Below, in pieces: positions 1 through 9,764 of a stretch of DNA of 64,000 bases. Each line of letters opens with the position of its first letter. Position 1 is the stretch's first letter. The translations under genes and the position numbers were made by a program. Origin of the DNA: Sulfurimonas lithotrophica (GTDB lineage: Bacteria > Campylobacterota > Campylobacteria > Campylobacterales > Sulfurimonadaceae); assembly GCF_009258225.1 (NCBI RefSeq), contig NZ_CP043617.1, positions 372,001 to 436,000 on the forward strand, written 5' to 3'. The notes below the pieces were generated by a model that made no database searches, was not told the origin of the DNA, and saw only the letters and a list, made by a program, of their open reading frames with translations.

Positions 1-193
1 TATAGATGAATTTGTTTATTCTTTATATCCTGATGCACAAAATAGTGCTCATTCAAATACAGATGAGTTTTTAGAGTATTGTGCTAGTAACCCAAACTAT
101 GAAGAAGCTGTAGCAAAGTTTCCAACTCGTATTTTCGAATCGGAACTATCAGGAGAGATTCTTATAAAAGACGGTAGGATACTGCTTAATTAA
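1..193 (+). CDS. C-terminal fragment of an unidentified protein
   Basis: An open frame runs in from the window edge (codons from base 2) and stops with TAA at 191-193. It encodes the last 63 or so residues of a protein ending in GRILLN. The fragment is acidic, with no membrane segment and no motif I recognise. It converges on queA, whose stop lies 5 bases away, so the two genes end almost back to back. I cannot assign a function from this tail. Confidence 0.6.
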   Translation, partial: IDEFVYSLYPDAQNSAHSNTDEFLEYCASNPNYEEAVAKFPTRIFESELSGEILIKDGRILLN

Positions 194-198
194 ATATG

Positions 199-1221
199 TT
201 ATAAAATCAACATAGCATCGCCGTAAGAGTAAAAACGATATTTTTCTTTTATAGCTTCAGCATATAATTCTTGTGTTTTTTCAACTCCAACAAATGAAGC
301 TACAAGCATCAACAGTGTTGATTTTGGCAGGTGAAAATTAGTAAGCAGATGATTAACTCGACTTGGTTTATTGTTCGGATGCAAAAATAGATTTGCTTCA
401 CCTCTTTGAATTTTTCCGTGCTTGGCATAAAACTCGATTGTACGAGTAGAGGTGGTTCCTACACTTAAAACCGGTATATCCGAATCTAATATCTCTTTAG
501 CCGCATCTGAAATATCATAATACTCCGAGTGCATCGGATGCTGTGTTATCACATCTACATCTACGGGTTTGAAAGTTCCACTACCTACATGAAGAGTCAC
601 ATATGCATATTTATGCTTTTTACATATACGCTTATGTTGTTCGGGTGTAAAATGAAGTGATGCCGTAGGAGCTGCAACCGCACCCTCATTAGACGCAAAT
701 ACACTTTGATATTCATCTTCATCGCTTTTATCATCTTTTCGGTTTATATAAGGCGGTAGCGGGACATGACCTATTTTATCTATTATAGGAAGTAAATCCT
801 CAAATCTTAGCTTTATATAGTTTTGGTAAAACTCAACCACACGACTTCCGTCATCCTCTAATTTTATAACTTTTGCAACTAAATCATTATCGAATAAAAT
901 CTCTGTTTGGGCTTTTACTTTTCCACGAATATATACGTTTATATTATATGCATCTAACGGACGGTTTATAAGAAGTTCTATCTTACCTCCGCTTGGTTTA
1001 TGACCGTATAGTCTTGCTTTTATTACTTTTGTATCGTTAAATATAAGTGCACAGTTTTTTGGAATATATTTTTCGAGTTCATAAAAGTATGTATGGATTA
1101 TTTTATCTGTTTTTCTGTTATATACTAAAAGTTTTGCATGGTCTCTCGGGTTTGCGGGATGGCTTGCTATGAGTTCATCAGGTAGATAAAAATCATAGCT
1201 GGAGGTTAAAAGCGGGTCTAT
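199..1221 (-). CDS. queA: S-adenosylmethionine:tRNA ribosyltransferase-isomerase QueA, probable ATA start
   Basis: QueA transfers and isomerises the ribosyl part of SAM onto 7-aminomethyl-7-deazaguanine at tRNA position 34, giving epoxyqueuosine. The open frame is continuous from 1224 to 199. Family motifs include the N-terminal SYDFYLPDELIA, NDTKVIKARL, HVGSGTF, SVGTTSTR, GEANLFL and TNFHLPKSTLLMLV. The only ATG far enough upstream (840) would remove the conserved first third. No ATG, GTG or TTG lies between the upstream stop (1227-1225) and SYDF. An ATA at 1221-1219 follows GGAGG (1233-1229) by 7 bases and gives 340 residues, the normal family length, starting MDPLLTSSYDF. It overlaps the tatC stop (ATAG). 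Identity is certain; the start codon is inferred. Confidence 0.93.
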   Translation of the reverse strand: MDPLLTSSYDFYLPDELIASHPANPRDHAKLLVYNRKTDKIIHTYFYELEKYIPKNCALIFNDTKVIKARLYGHKPSGGKIELLINRPLDAYNINVYIRGKVKAQTEILFDNDLVAKVIKLEDDGSRVVEFYQNYIKLRFEDLLPIIDKIGHVPLPPYINRKDDKSDEDEYQSVFASNEGAVAAPTASLHFTPEQHKRICKKHKYAYVTLHVGSGTFKPVDVDVITQHPMHSEYYDISDAAKEILDSDIPVLSVGTTSTRTIEFYAKHGKIQRGEANLFLHPNNKPSRVNHLLTNFHLPKSTLLMLVASFVGVEKTQELYAEAIKEKYRFYSYGDAMLIL

Positions 1222-2030
1222 TTTTTATCCTCCAAACCAAGTATTTCGGAAAGACTTTCATCATCTTCGCCTTCATCCTCATTTTCTTCCTCTTTTGGAG
1301 CAGGATTTACCAGTCTTACTATAAGTATTGAAAAACCGTAAAGGATTATAAGCGGACCTGCCATGAGAAGTTGAGTTAAAACATCAGGAGGTGTTAGAAG
1401 TGCAGCGACTATAAATATGATTACGATAGCATATTTAAAAAACTCTGCCATTTGACGGTCGTTAATCATTCCAAGTAAGGCTAAAAAGTATGCAAATATA
1501 GGAAGCTCAAATGCTAAACCAAATCCAAACATAATTTTTGTAAAAAAACCTACATAATCTTCTATATTTATAAGCGGAGTAAATTTAAAAGAACCAAAGG
1601 TGATTAAGAAGTCAAATCCAAAGGGAGTAACTACATAGTAGGCAAATAAAACACCAACGGCAAACATGCTTGTCCCGCCAAATATGAACGGAATAATCAT
1701 CTTTTTTTCATTTGCATAAAGACCCGGCGCTATAAACATCCAAATTTGAGATAAGATTATCGGTAGTGCTCCAAAAATTGCCGCAAAAAATGCTACTTTG
1801 AGTGCTACAAAAAAAGCTCCTCCAACTTGAGTAGTCGTAACCATACCATCAGCTGCGTGAACCGATTTTTTCCCGACTTCTATAAGTGCTTGGTTTAGCG
1901 GTTCTATCATCCAATTTAAAATCGGTTCATGGAAATAAAACATTACAAAAAACATAACTATTAAGCTACCTACGGATATTGCAAGTCTTTTTCTAAGCTC
2001 AACCAAGTGAGGTTTTAAATCATCAAACAT
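1218..2030 (-). CDS. tatC: Twin-arginine translocase subunit TatC
   Basis: TatC is the inner-membrane receptor for twin-arginine signal peptides and exports folded, often cofactor-containing, proteins. The 270-residue product starts MFDDLKPHLVELRKRL, the typical cytoplasmic N-terminus with the conserved HL.ELR element, and has six hydrophobic segments. An acidic tail of about 30 residues (EEENEDEGEDDESL) extends past the last helix and is longer than in E. coli. The start overlaps the end of tatB by 8 bases, and the stop codon is shared with the proposed queA start, so tatB-tatC-queA look translationally coupled. Confidence 0.96.
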   Translation of the reverse strand: MFDDLKPHLVELRKRLAISVGSLIVMFFVMFYFHEPILNWMIEPLNQALIEVGKKSVHAADGMVTTTQVGGAFFVALKVAFFAAIFGALPIILSQIWMFIAPGLYANEKKMIIPFIFGGTSMFAVGVLFAYYVVTPFGFDFLITFGSFKFTPLINIEDYVGFFTKIMFGFGLAFELPIFAYFLALLGMINDRQMAEFFKYAIVIIFIVAALLTPPDVLTQLLMAGPLIILYGFSILIVRLVNPAPKEEENEDEGEDDESLSEILGLEDKK

Positions 2031-2430
2031 CGTTATCTTCTTCTATTTTCTTTTTCTTTTTTTTATCAAAAGTGACTTTTTCGGCTTTTACACTTTTTTT
2101 AGGTTCTTTTTTAGTCTTATCATCTTCATCGTCACCTAAAATATCATCGCTTAGATTAGATAGAGTTGTCCCTATTTTGGAAGTGTCGGTTACACTCTCA
2201 AGCTCGTTAGATGCTTTTAAAAGCTCTTTTTTGTAAGCAAGTGCTTCTTCTTTTATATCTTTTACGTTCATCTCTTCTTCTAAAGAGTCCCTGACATTAT
2301 TGATAGTTTTTTTTGCATTTCTAAAAAACTTAGCAACTTCTACCATTGCAGACGGTAGTTTATCAGGACCCAAGAAGAGGATTGCAATCACGCTAATTAT
2401 GAGTATCTCTGTAAAACCCATTCCAAACAT
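2023..2430 (-). CDS. tatB: Sec-independent protein translocase protein TatB
   Basis: TatB forms the TatBC receptor complex. The 135-residue protein has the family layout: a short N-terminal membrane helix (MGFTEILIISVIAILFLGP), the GPDKLP hinge, an amphipathic helix (MVEVAKFFRNAKKTINNV), then a charged lysine- and glutamate-rich tail. The DKLP hinge and long amphipathic helix favour TatB over TatA, but the two families are close. It is the first gene of the tatB-tatC-queA unit. The short region before it (2431-2492) is AT-rich with no clear promoter, so read-through from the chemoreceptor gene is possible. Confidence 0.9.
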   Translation of the reverse strand: MFGMGFTEILIISVIAILFLGPDKLPSAMVEVAKFFRNAKKTINNVRDSLEEEMNVKDIKEEALAYKKELLKASNELESVTDTSKIGTTLSNLSDDILGDDEDDKTKKEPKKSVKAEKVTFDKKKKKKIEEDNDV

Positions 2431-2492
2431 GTAAAACCCTCAAAAAAAATTTCAAATAAATAATGCGAGATTTTATCTAAAGAATGATTAAA

Positions 2493-4649
2493 TTATGCTT
2501 CTTTACCCATTTCATCCAATATATCAAATAACTCTTTTGACGTTTGTTCCGTTTCTTTAAAAGATTGAATTATCTTGTCTGCATTTTTTATTAAACCATC
2601 ATCTATGTAAGAAGGAACACTTCTTACTTCATCATGGACAAGTTTATGTTTAGCATCTATCTTAGAATAAGCATTAGTGTGTCCAAATACTTCTTTCCCG
2701 TCGCTTACATACCATTTACCGAATCTACAGTTTGTGTGTTCGCTAAATTCAAATGAATGGTCATCTTTAAACACGGCATCGTAACCGTTTAGTTTAAATA
2801 CTACATGGTCAAGTTTTGCAAGGTTTAAAAACATTTGATTAGAGATTAGTTTATTTCCTATCTGTATATCTTTAGCACCATCGACTAGATTTTGCAAGTT
2901 AGAGTTAAACTCTTCTAGTTTATCTAAAGATATAGTTATTTCATTGTCCATTTGTTCAGAAAACTCTTGCATAGAAGATGAGTTTTGTTTTAAGAGATTT
3001 ATATTTACTTCAACCTCACTTGTAGCTTTTTGAGTGCGTTCTGCCAGTTTTCTTACTTCATCTGCAACTACGGCGAAACCGCGACCGTGTTCACCCGCAC
3101 GGGCTGCTTCAATAGCGGCGTTTAATGCAAGCAGGTTTGTTTGGTCGGAAATCTCTTTAATTAGGGATATTACATTTGTAATTTCATTTACGCTGTTGTT
3201 TAACTGATCTGAATTTTCTCTGCTTTCTTGCATCTTATGGGAAATATTTTGCAGTGAGTCACTCATTTGCGATGTTGAAACTTTAACATCTCCGACTATA
3301 ACTTCCGTTTGTGCATTTTTTTCATTGATTTTATCAAGACTGTCCATATTTGAAGCTAAGCCGTTTTGAACACTGCCAACACCGTTTATAGCACCTTCGT
3401 TTAGGAGTTCGGTCAAGCTAAGTGTTAATCTGTTTGCTTCAAGCTTTTCTTGTGAATCTTTTGTAGCACTCTCGGCTTTGCTCAAAGCTTCATTAGCCTC
3501 ATTGATGGCAGAGTTTGCAATACTTATAGTTTCATTAGCCGCTCTTTGGATGGAACTTATCTCATCATTTCCGTTTATAGATATATGTGAATTAAAATTT
3601 TTGTTTTTTATAATGTAGTCAAGTTCATCTTTAAATACCGATATCTTTTTTACAAGTTGATTTGCCAGTGAAAATCCAACACCAAAAATTGTTATGATTA
3701 CGATTATATTTAGTAAAATAGAAAATATAAGATCGTTATATGCCTTGTCTTGTAAAGTATGGATTTGTTTAATTACACCGTCACTAAGATGGTTTTCAAC
3801 TTTTTTAAGAAGGTTTATTTTGTTTGTAATCGTGTTGAACCAATACATTGAATCAATATCGAAACCGCCGTTCATTTTCTCCAGTGCAATCTCTCTCATT
3901 CTCTCAACTTCATCTACATCTTTGCCCACTAAAGTTTGTTCATAAAATGAGCTGTTTTCTTTTGTAGCTAAAAATAAAAACCTACCCATATATGCTTCTT
4001 GTTCACTCATAAGCTTTACAAATTTCGCATAAAAGCCTTTTGGGTACGAATCTTTTGCAAAAGTACCGCTCATAACGGCTCTTTCAATTCCCGCTCTTTC
4101 TTTTGAATAAAGATAGTTGATAAAAGCATTTAAATCCCTTGACATATCTACGTCCCTGCTCATTTTTGCAATAAAAGCTACAGTGTCTAAAAAAGCACCG
4201 TTCATAGGCGTGTAGTAACCAACTGTCTGCGGAACATTGTAAGCAAGTGAACTAACACTTTGTCTAGTTTGTTCAAGCTTTGATAATCTATCTAATGCAT
4301 CTTGAAGCTGAGTATTAAACGCTGCGGAATAGTTATCCAAATCAATAGTTTTTAGATACTCCAGCATCTCTTTTTTTGTTGCATCGGTATCTTCTCTTAT
4401 ACTTTTTAAAGTAGAAGAAAATTTAGCACCTTTTGAACCTACAAATCCTGCACTCGCTCCCCGTTCTTTTTGAGTGTTGTGTATCATATTCGAAATTTTT
4501 GTAGCAAGTATGGTCGTTTTTTCGATTTTATCAAGATTATTTACTTTCTGGTAAGCATCAAAACTCTTAATAGTCAAAAGAACAGCAATAATTATAGTTG
4601 GAATTGCTACCAATATAGCCATTTTTGTTTTTATAGATAAGTTGTTCAT
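2493..4649 (-). CDS. Methyl-accepting chemotaxis protein with NIT sensor and C-terminal CZB domain
   Basis: This 718-residue chemoreceptor has a first membrane helix at about residues 10-30, then a large periplasmic helical domain with the NIT signature ([12 protein letters not shown]), found in nitrate/nitrite-type sensors. A second membrane helix lies near 305-330, followed by a linker and a signalling hairpin whose tip reads [42 protein letters not shown] (split here by eye; CheA/CheW contact). The C-terminal ~100 residues form a chemoreceptor zinc-binding domain: LDHVVFK, CRFGKWY, then two histidines including KHKLVH. CZB domains are linked to zinc or hypochlorite sensing. The gene is monocistronic or precedes tatB on the same strand. 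The ligand is unknown. Confidence 0.92.
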   Translation of the reverse strand: MNNLSIKTKMAILVAIPTIIIAVLLTIKSFDAYQKVNNLDKIEKTTILATKISNMIHNTQKERGASAGFVGSKGAKFSSTLKSIREDTDATKKEMLEYLKTIDLDNYSAAFNTQLQDALDRLSKLEQTRQSVSSLAYNVPQTVGYYTPMNGAFLDTVAFIAKMSRDVDMSRDLNAFINYLYSKERAGIERAVMSGTFAKDSYPKGFYAKFVKLMSEQEAYMGRFLFLATKENSSFYEQTLVGKDVDEVERMREIALEKMNGGFDIDSMYWFNTITNKINLLKKVENHLSDGVIKQIHTLQDKAYNDLIFSILLNIIVIITIFGVGFSLANQLVKKISVFKDELDYIIKNKNFNSHISINGNDEISSIQRAANETISIANSAINEANEALSKAESATKDSQEKLEANRLTLSLTELLNEGAINGVGSVQNGLASNMDSLDKINEKNAQTEVIVGDVKVSTSQMSDSLQNISHKMQESRENSDQLNNSVNEITNVISLIKEISDQTNLLALNAAIEAARAGEHGRGFAVVADEVRKLAERTQKATSEVEVNINLLKQNSSSMQEFSEQMDNEITISLDKLEEFNSNLQNLVDGAKDIQIGNKLISNQMFLNLAKLDHVVFKLNGYDAVFKDDHSFEFSEHTNCRFGKWYVSDGKEVFGHTNAYSKIDAKHKLVHDEVRSVPSYIDDGLIKNADKIIQSFKETEQTSKELFDILDEMGKEA

Positions 4650-4729
4650 CTAAAATCCTTTTTTAAAAAGCTACAATTCTATCAGATTATATTAAGATTT
4701 GATTTGATGTGGGTCAATTAGTATAAGTT

Positions 4730-5791
4730 TTAATTATTGAAGTCTGTCAAGAAAATGGCAATTTCGTCTGCTAGCAGAAAGTTGGGATTATAGTAGGTAT
4801 TTGAATTGAAAATCAGTTTATTTTCTTTTAGAAGTATATTTGCTTTTTGAATCTCTTTGTGTGTCAATATATCTATATTCACACCTATTAAAGATCTAAA
4901 TCCTAAAAATATTTTTTCAAATTTTATATCTTCATCACTTAAAAACTCATCCTTAATATTAAGCGGATTTTTTATATATTCGTCTATATCTGATGTGGGA
5001 TAAAACCTTTTATTACCTTTTTTCCCGACGGCTCCGCTTCCAAGACCAATATAGTCTTTATATCTCCAGTAGCCCATGTTATGTTTGCTTTTATATGAAC
5101 CGAAGTTGCTAATTTCATATTGTTCAAAACCATGTTTAGATATCTCGCTAAACAACCATGTTGTTAAATCTAAGTTCTCTTTTGACATTTGCGGTTTATT
5201 CTCAAATGCAGTGCCTTCTTCTATGGTTAAAGCATACGCACTTAAATGGTTTATGGGAAGTTTAAAAGCTTTATCTATATCTTTTTGAAGCAACTCTTTT
5301 GTATCGCCTGCTGTTGCATATATCAAATCAAGGGAGATATTTTTAAATCCGAGTTTTGATGCAAGTTTTATAGCTGTTTTTGCTTGGCTGGAATTATGGG
5401 CACGGTTTAAGAGTTTTAGTTTCTCATCGTTAAAACTTTGCACCCCGAAACTAAGACGGTTTACACCAAGAGTGTTCATCCCTTCTAGCCATTCGTGAGT
5501 TGCGGAATTCGGGTTTGCTTCACTGGTTATCTCTGCATCTGATGCTAAATAAGGTTTTATCTTTTTAAAAAGCGGTTCATAAAGTTTCGGACTCAAAGTT
5601 GACGGTGTGCCACCGCCTAAAAACAGTGTTTTGAGGGAATTTTTTTTAATATCGAATCTTTTTAGTTCAAAATCGAGTTGACTTAAAAGAGCATCTACGT
5701 ATTTTTGTTTTAAGTGAAACTTGTCAACATAAGAATTAAAAGCGCAGTAAGAACATTTAGAGTCGCAAAAAGGGATATGGATATATAACAT
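4730..5791 (-). CDS. hemW: Radical SAM haem chaperone HemW
   Basis: HemW is a radical SAM protein related to oxygen-independent coproporphyrinogen oxidase HemN. It binds haem and delivers it to target proteins. The 353-residue product begins MLYIHIPFCDSKCSYCAF with the CxxxCxYC iron-sulphur motif, followed by GGGTPS and the family elements SFGVQSFND and YALTIEEGT. The length, and the lack of the longer HemN N-terminus, fit HemW. It is divergent from the PAS-GGDEF-EAL gene, 33 bases away. Haem-dependent proteins elsewhere in the window (12055, 16050, 32841) give it plausible clients, though that is inference. Confidence 0.9.
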   Translation of the reverse strand: MLYIHIPFCDSKCSYCAFNSYVDKFHLKQKYVDALLSQLDFELKRFDIKKNSLKTLFLGGGTPSTLSPKLYEPLFKKIKPYLASDAEITSEANPNSATHEWLEGMNTLGVNRLSFGVQSFNDEKLKLLNRAHNSSQAKTAIKLASKLGFKNISLDLIYATAGDTKELLQKDIDKAFKLPINHLSAYALTIEEGTAFENKPQMSKENLDLTTWLFSEISKHGFEQYEISNFGSYKSKHNMGYWRYKDYIGLGSGAVGKKGNKRFYPTSDIDEYIKNPLNIKDEFLSDEDIKFEKIFLGFRSLIGVNIDILTHKEIQKANILLKENKLIFNSNTYYNPNFLLADEIAIFLTDFNN

Positions 5792-5848
5792 ACTTGAAAT
5801 TATATCTTCTTTTTATGATAAAATATGTTTAAAAAAATAGGGTATTTG

Positions 5849-8005
5849 ATGTCGTCAAAAAGCAGCACCCACAAAAGTTTAGCTATACAAGATCAAAAAA
5901 ATTCTCTTTTTGACAAGTATATTCTTACCTGTATGTTAGACAAAAATGGGTTTATAATAGATATCTCAAAAGCTTTTTTAGAGTTTTTGGGTTATAAAGA
6001 AAGGGATGTAAAAAATCAAAAATATAGGTTTTTGATTAGTAAGTATGCAAACGAAAAAGTTATAGACGAGATAAAAAAGACGCTAAACAGCGGTTTTACG
6101 TTTAACGGCGAAATAAAAAGCAAAAAGAAAAACTCTGAAGTTTTTTGGGCAAATATTACAATAAGCCCGTTATATGACGAAGATAGAAAAAAAATAGCAT
6201 ATATGTGTATATTAAGTGATACTACGCATGAAAAGAAACTTCAAGAACTCTCAATCACGGATTCCATAACCGAGTTTTACAACAGAAATTATTTTGATAT
6301 TTATATGAAAAAAGAGCTTTTAAACTCAATAAAATCAGGGTATATTTTTTCTTTAATTTTATTAGATATAAATTGTCCAAATCCTAATAATGTTAGTTAC
6401 GGAGTTTTGGAAGAAGATAAGGCGATATCAACTATTGCCAACGTTTTAAGAAATAATAAATATGTTAAAACAAATCCAGTCTTTAGATTAAGAGGTGAAG
6501 AATTTGCCGTTATTGTAATAAATGAAAACGCAGGTTATATCAGAGCACTCGTTGAGAGTGTTTTTGAGTCTATAACGACATTGCAAATCAAATCCGCTTT
6601 CAGTGAAATCGGTAAAAATATGACAATCTCAGGCGGTGTAGTAAGTATAGATACGGCATTAAAAAACGTAAGTTCAATCGAAGTACTCGATATTGCCGAA
6701 ACAAATCTTCTAAAAGCAAAAGAGCAGGGAGAAAATAAAGTCGTTTACGATGTTGAAGATCTTGATAAAAAGAAAGATGAAAAAGATACAATCTCAATAC
6801 TTCCAAACAGAGAGATGCTTATAAACGATTTGGTTCATTTGGATAAACACTCGATGCTTATTCTTCTAAGACTAAACCATATAAACTCTTTAAAAAGTAT
6901 ATATGGAATAAACGGTGTAAGCAAAATTGTTTCTTCAAAGATAGAAGAGCTTCAGGATATCTTACTAGATAATACGGCAACGCTTTATAGTTTAAACCTT
7001 CAAGAGTTTGCAATCTTGGTTACGGATGAAAAACTTTTTGATAAATACTTCTCTTTAATTAAATATTCCGTTTTAGAAGATACTATGATAACTTTATCTG
7101 CATTTGAAGAGAGTGATGCCCCGATAGTAACTATGAGTGCGGGTATAGCTTACGGGATTAAAAACATACTTCACAATGCCGACGTAGTATTGCAAGAAGC
7201 ACTACTTAGAAAACAAAGTTATTTAATATATGAAGATTCCCGTGACGTAATTGATAAAGAAGTTGAATCTATAAACAGAATGAAGGTATATAAAAAAGCA
7301 CTAGTTGATGGTGCGATAGTACCTTACTTTCAGCCTATAGTAGATTCTAAAACGGGTGAAATTATAAAATATGAAGCATTGGCAAGGCTAATAAGCAATG
7401 ACGAGGTTATATCTCCGTACTACTTTTTGGAATCATCAAGAGAAGATAAGACTTTTGAAGCATTTTCCCGCCAAATGATGCAAAAAGTTTTTAATGTATA
7501 TTCAAAAAATGATATAAACGTGACTATTAACGTTACATACGAAAATCTGATATCGGATGATATGATAAAGTATATAAAAAATAGACTTGATAAATACGGT
7601 GGAGACGGAATAACTTTTGAGATATTAGAATCAGAAGAGATTAAAGATTATAAAGTTGTTGAAAAATTTATATTAATGGCAAAAGAGTACGGATGCAATA
7701 TTTCAATAGATGATTTTGGCTCGGGGTATTCAAATTTTACAAATGTACTCTTGTTAAATATAGATTATATAAAACTAGACGGCTCTTTAATTGAAAAATT
7801 AAATAGCGATGAAAATGTTTTGAATGTCGTTAAGTCTATTATTGACTTTGCAAAGGGTGCAAATATGAAAACGATAGCTGAATTTGTAAGTTCAAAAGAA
7901 CTCTCGGATAAGGTTGTAGAACTCGGAATAGATTATTCTCAAGGGTATCATTTCAGTGAACCTAAGAGTCCCGCAGAGTTAGGTTTGGCTTACGATAATA
8001 TTTAG
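5849..8005 (+). CDS. Cytoplasmic PAS-GGDEF-(degenerate GGDEF)-EAL protein
   Basis: A soluble c-di-GMP protein of 718 residues from the chosen start. The frame also has an ATG at 5825, but AGGG (5839-5842) sits 6 bases before 5849 and a weak -10 lies at 5819-5824. Numbering from 5825, the order is PAS (about 30-135), a GGDEF domain with RGEEF at 223-227, a second GGDEF-fold region (about 320-480) whose signature is only SLNLQEF, then EAL (about 490-720). The EAL part keeps EAL at 517, EILESEE, IDDFGSGYSN (DD at 629-630), IKLDGSL, AEFVSSKE and SQGY, so phosphodiesterase activity is likely. Cyclase activity is doubtful because the first glycine of the signature is arginine. No membrane segment is seen. 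Confidence 0.88.
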   Translation: MSSKSSTHKSLAIQDQKNSLFDKYILTCMLDKNGFIIDISKAFLEFLGYKERDVKNQKYRFLISKYANEKVIDEIKKTLNSGFTFNGEIKSKKKNSEVFWANITISPLYDEDRKKIAYMCILSDTTHEKKLQELSITDSITEFYNRNYFDIYMKKELLNSIKSGYIFSLILLDINCPNPNNVSYGVLEEDKAISTIANVLRNNKYVKTNPVFRLRGEEFAVIVINENAGYIRALVESVFESITTLQIKSAFSEIGKNMTISGGVVSIDTALKNVSSIEVLDIAETNLLKAKEQGENKVVYDVEDLDKKKDEKDTISILPNREMLINDLVHLDKHSMLILLRLNHINSLKSIYGINGVSKIVSSKIEELQDILLDNTATLYSLNLQEFAILVTDEKLFDKYFSLIKYSVLEDTMITLSAFEESDAPIVTMSAGIAYGIKNILHNADVVLQEALLRKQSYLIYEDSRDVIDKEVESINRMKVYKKALVDGAIVPYFQPIVDSKTGEIIKYEALARLISNDEVISPYYFLESSREDKTFEAFSRQMMQKVFNVYSKNDINVTINVTYENLISDDMIKYIKNRLDKYGGDGITFEILESEEIKDYKVVEKFILMAKEYGCNISIDDFGSGYSNFTNVLLLNIDYIKLDGSLIEKLNSDENVLNVVKSIIDFAKGANMKTIAEFVSSKELSDKVVELGIDYSQGYHFSEPKSPAELGLAYDNI

Positions 8006-8045
8006 TATATATAAAAGTATAATTTAGTTTTAATTGCTTTTTTTG

Positions 8046-8051
8046 TATAAT
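8046..8051 (+). promoter_or_regulatory. Probable -10 box of the rppH-lysC-hobA-holB-folP operon
   Basis: TATAAT follows a T-rich stretch (TTGCTTTTTTTG) and lies 27 bases before the rppH ATG. Campylobacterota housekeeping promoters typically have a good -10 with a periodic T-rich region rather than a sharp -35. The following four genes are spaced by at most 4 bases or overlap, so this would drive all five. Confidence 0.6.
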
Positions 8052-8077
8052 CGCATTAAAAATTAAAGCGCAGATAC

Positions 8078-8548
8078 ATGAGTAAAAAAGATTTATATCG
8101 TCCAAACGTAGCTATGATAATCGTCTCAAACTCTTATCCGGAGAAAAAAGAGATTTTTATAGCACAAAGAAATGATTTATCTGATGTTTGGCAGTTTCCT
8201 CAAGGTGGAATTGATGAAGGTGAAGATATAGAGGAAGCTCTTTTTCGTGAACTTGAAGAGGAGATTGGTACAAAAGAGGTAAAAATCGTTGCCGAGTATC
8301 CGGAATGGCTCTCATACGATTTTCCAGATAGAATAGCAAAAAAAATGAAACCTTGGGTAGGACAGAAACAGAGATATTTTTTAGTAAAACTAAAAAAGAA
8401 AGCTGAAATAAATATCCATACCAAGCATCCGGAGTTTAGCGATTATAAATTTGTCGGTATAGACGATGTTCTTCATTTGAGTGCATCGTTTAAAAAAAAT
8501 GTATATGAAAAAGTTATAGAGTATTTTAAAGATGAGGACTATTTATAA
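8078..8548 (+). CDS. rppH: RNA pyrophosphohydrolase RppH (Nudix hydrolase)
   Basis: RppH removes pyrophosphate from 5'-triphosphate mRNA ends and triggers decay. The 156-residue protein carries the complete Nudix box, GGIDEGEDIEEALFRELEEEIG, read in two halves (GGIDEGED and REL.EE.G), plus the typical N-terminal YRPNVAMII and W.FPQGG. The family member in Helicobacter and Campylobacter sits in the same place before lysC. It ends exactly at the base before the lysC ATG. Confidence 0.92.
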   Translation: MSKKDLYRPNVAMIIVSNSYPEKKEIFIAQRNDLSDVWQFPQGGIDEGEDIEEALFRELEEEIGTKEVKIVAEYPEWLSYDFPDRIAKKMKPWVGQKQRYFLVKLKKKAEINIHTKHPEFSDYKFVGIDDVLHLSASFKKNVYEKVIEYFKDEDYL

Positions 8549-9760
8549 ATGGTGATAGTACAAAAATTTGGCGGTACAAGTGTTGGAGACTTAGATAGAA
8601 TCCAAAATGTTGCTAATCGTGTAGCAAAAACAAAAGAAGAGGGACACGATGTAGTTGTAGTAGTTTCGGCTATGAGCGGAGAGACGAATAAGTTAGTTGG
8701 TTATGCCGAACATTTTTCTCAAAATCCTAGTAAACCGGAGATGGATATGCTTTTAAGTTCGGGCGAGCGCGTAACTGCATCTCTACTATCAATCGCACTT
8801 CAAGAGATGGGTTATAAAGCTTGTGCGATGACGGGAAGAAAAGCAGGGATATTAACAGATAACCTGCATACAAAAGCCCGTATCGAAGAGATAGATCCGG
8901 AAGTTATGAACTCTAGTCTAAAAGAAGGCAAAATAGTAGTCGTTGCAGGTTTTCAAGGTGTAAACGAAAACGGAGATGTTACGACACTGGGGCGCGGTGG
9001 AAGTGACCTCTCAGCCGTTGCAATCGCAGGTGCGCTTAAGGCAGATTTATGTGAGATATATACAGATGTTAGCGGTATTTTCACAACTGACCCGCGTATC
9101 GAGCCAAAGGCTAAAAAACTTGAAAAGATATCATATGATGAGATGCTAGAACTTGCATCTTTGGGTGCTAAAGTTCTTCAAAACCGTTCAGTTGAACTTG
9201 CAAAAAAACTAAATGTAAATCTTGTAACAAGAACAAGCTTCTCCGATGAAGAGGGGACTTTAATAACTAAGGAAGAAAATATTATGGAAAAACCGTTGGT
9301 AAGTGGAATAGCTTTAGATAAAAATCAAGCTCGTATATCTTTAATAGGTGTCAGTGACAGACCTGGTATTGCATCTGATATATTTACCAAGTTGGCAAAG
9401 GCTGAGGTAAACGTAGATATGATAATACAAAATCGTGCACACGGCGGAACCACAAACATAGATTTTACCGTGCCTAAAGGTGACTTAAACGATGCCAAAG
9501 AGGTTGTAGGAGACTTCTTAAAAGAGGGTGATTTAGAAAACGATGTTTACAATGAAAATATTTGTAAAGTATCAGTTGTAGGCGTGGGTATGAAATCTCA
9601 TGCAGGTGTAGCTGCAAAGGCATTTCAAACTATGGCAAATGAAAATATAAATATAAACATGATATCAACGTCTGAGATAAAAATATCTATGGTTATTGAT
9701 GAAAAGTATGCGGAGCTTGCCGTTCGCGGTCTTCATGATGCATATGAGTTAGATAAGTAG
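8549..9760 (+). CDS. lysC: Aspartate kinase
   Basis: Aspartate kinase phosphorylates aspartate as the first step toward lysine, diaminopimelate, methionine and threonine. The 403-residue enzyme begins MVIVQKFGGTSVGD (the KFGGTSV phosphate-binding signature), contains GRGGSDLSAVAIA and the catalytic YTDVSGIFTTDPR, and ends in two ACT domains (about 260-400), where lysine feedback usually binds. Length and layout are standard. The start follows rppH with no gap, and hobA begins 4 bases after its stop. Confidence 0.97.
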   Translation: MVIVQKFGGTSVGDLDRIQNVANRVAKTKEEGHDVVVVVSAMSGETNKLVGYAEHFSQNPSKPEMDMLLSSGERVTASLLSIALQEMGYKACAMTGRKAGILTDNLHTKARIEEIDPEVMNSSLKEGKIVVVAGFQGVNENGDVTTLGRGGSDLSAVAIAGALKADLCEIYTDVSGIFTTDPRIEPKAKKLEKISYDEMLELASLGAKVLQNRSVELAKKLNVNLVTRTSFSDEEGTLITKEENIMEKPLVSGIALDKNQARISLIGVSDRPGIASDIFTKLAKAEVNVDMIIQNRAHGGTTNIDFTVPKGDLNDAKEVVGDFLKEGDLENDVYNENICKVSVVGVGMKSHAGVAAKAFQTMANENININMISTSEIKISMVIDEKYAELAVRGLHDAYELDK

Positions 9761-9764
9761 TTTT

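Noticed and set aside
199-840. Short queA starting at the ATG at 840
   Set aside because: The frame continues upstream with conserved QueA sequence to 1221; the short form would lack the first third of the enzyme.
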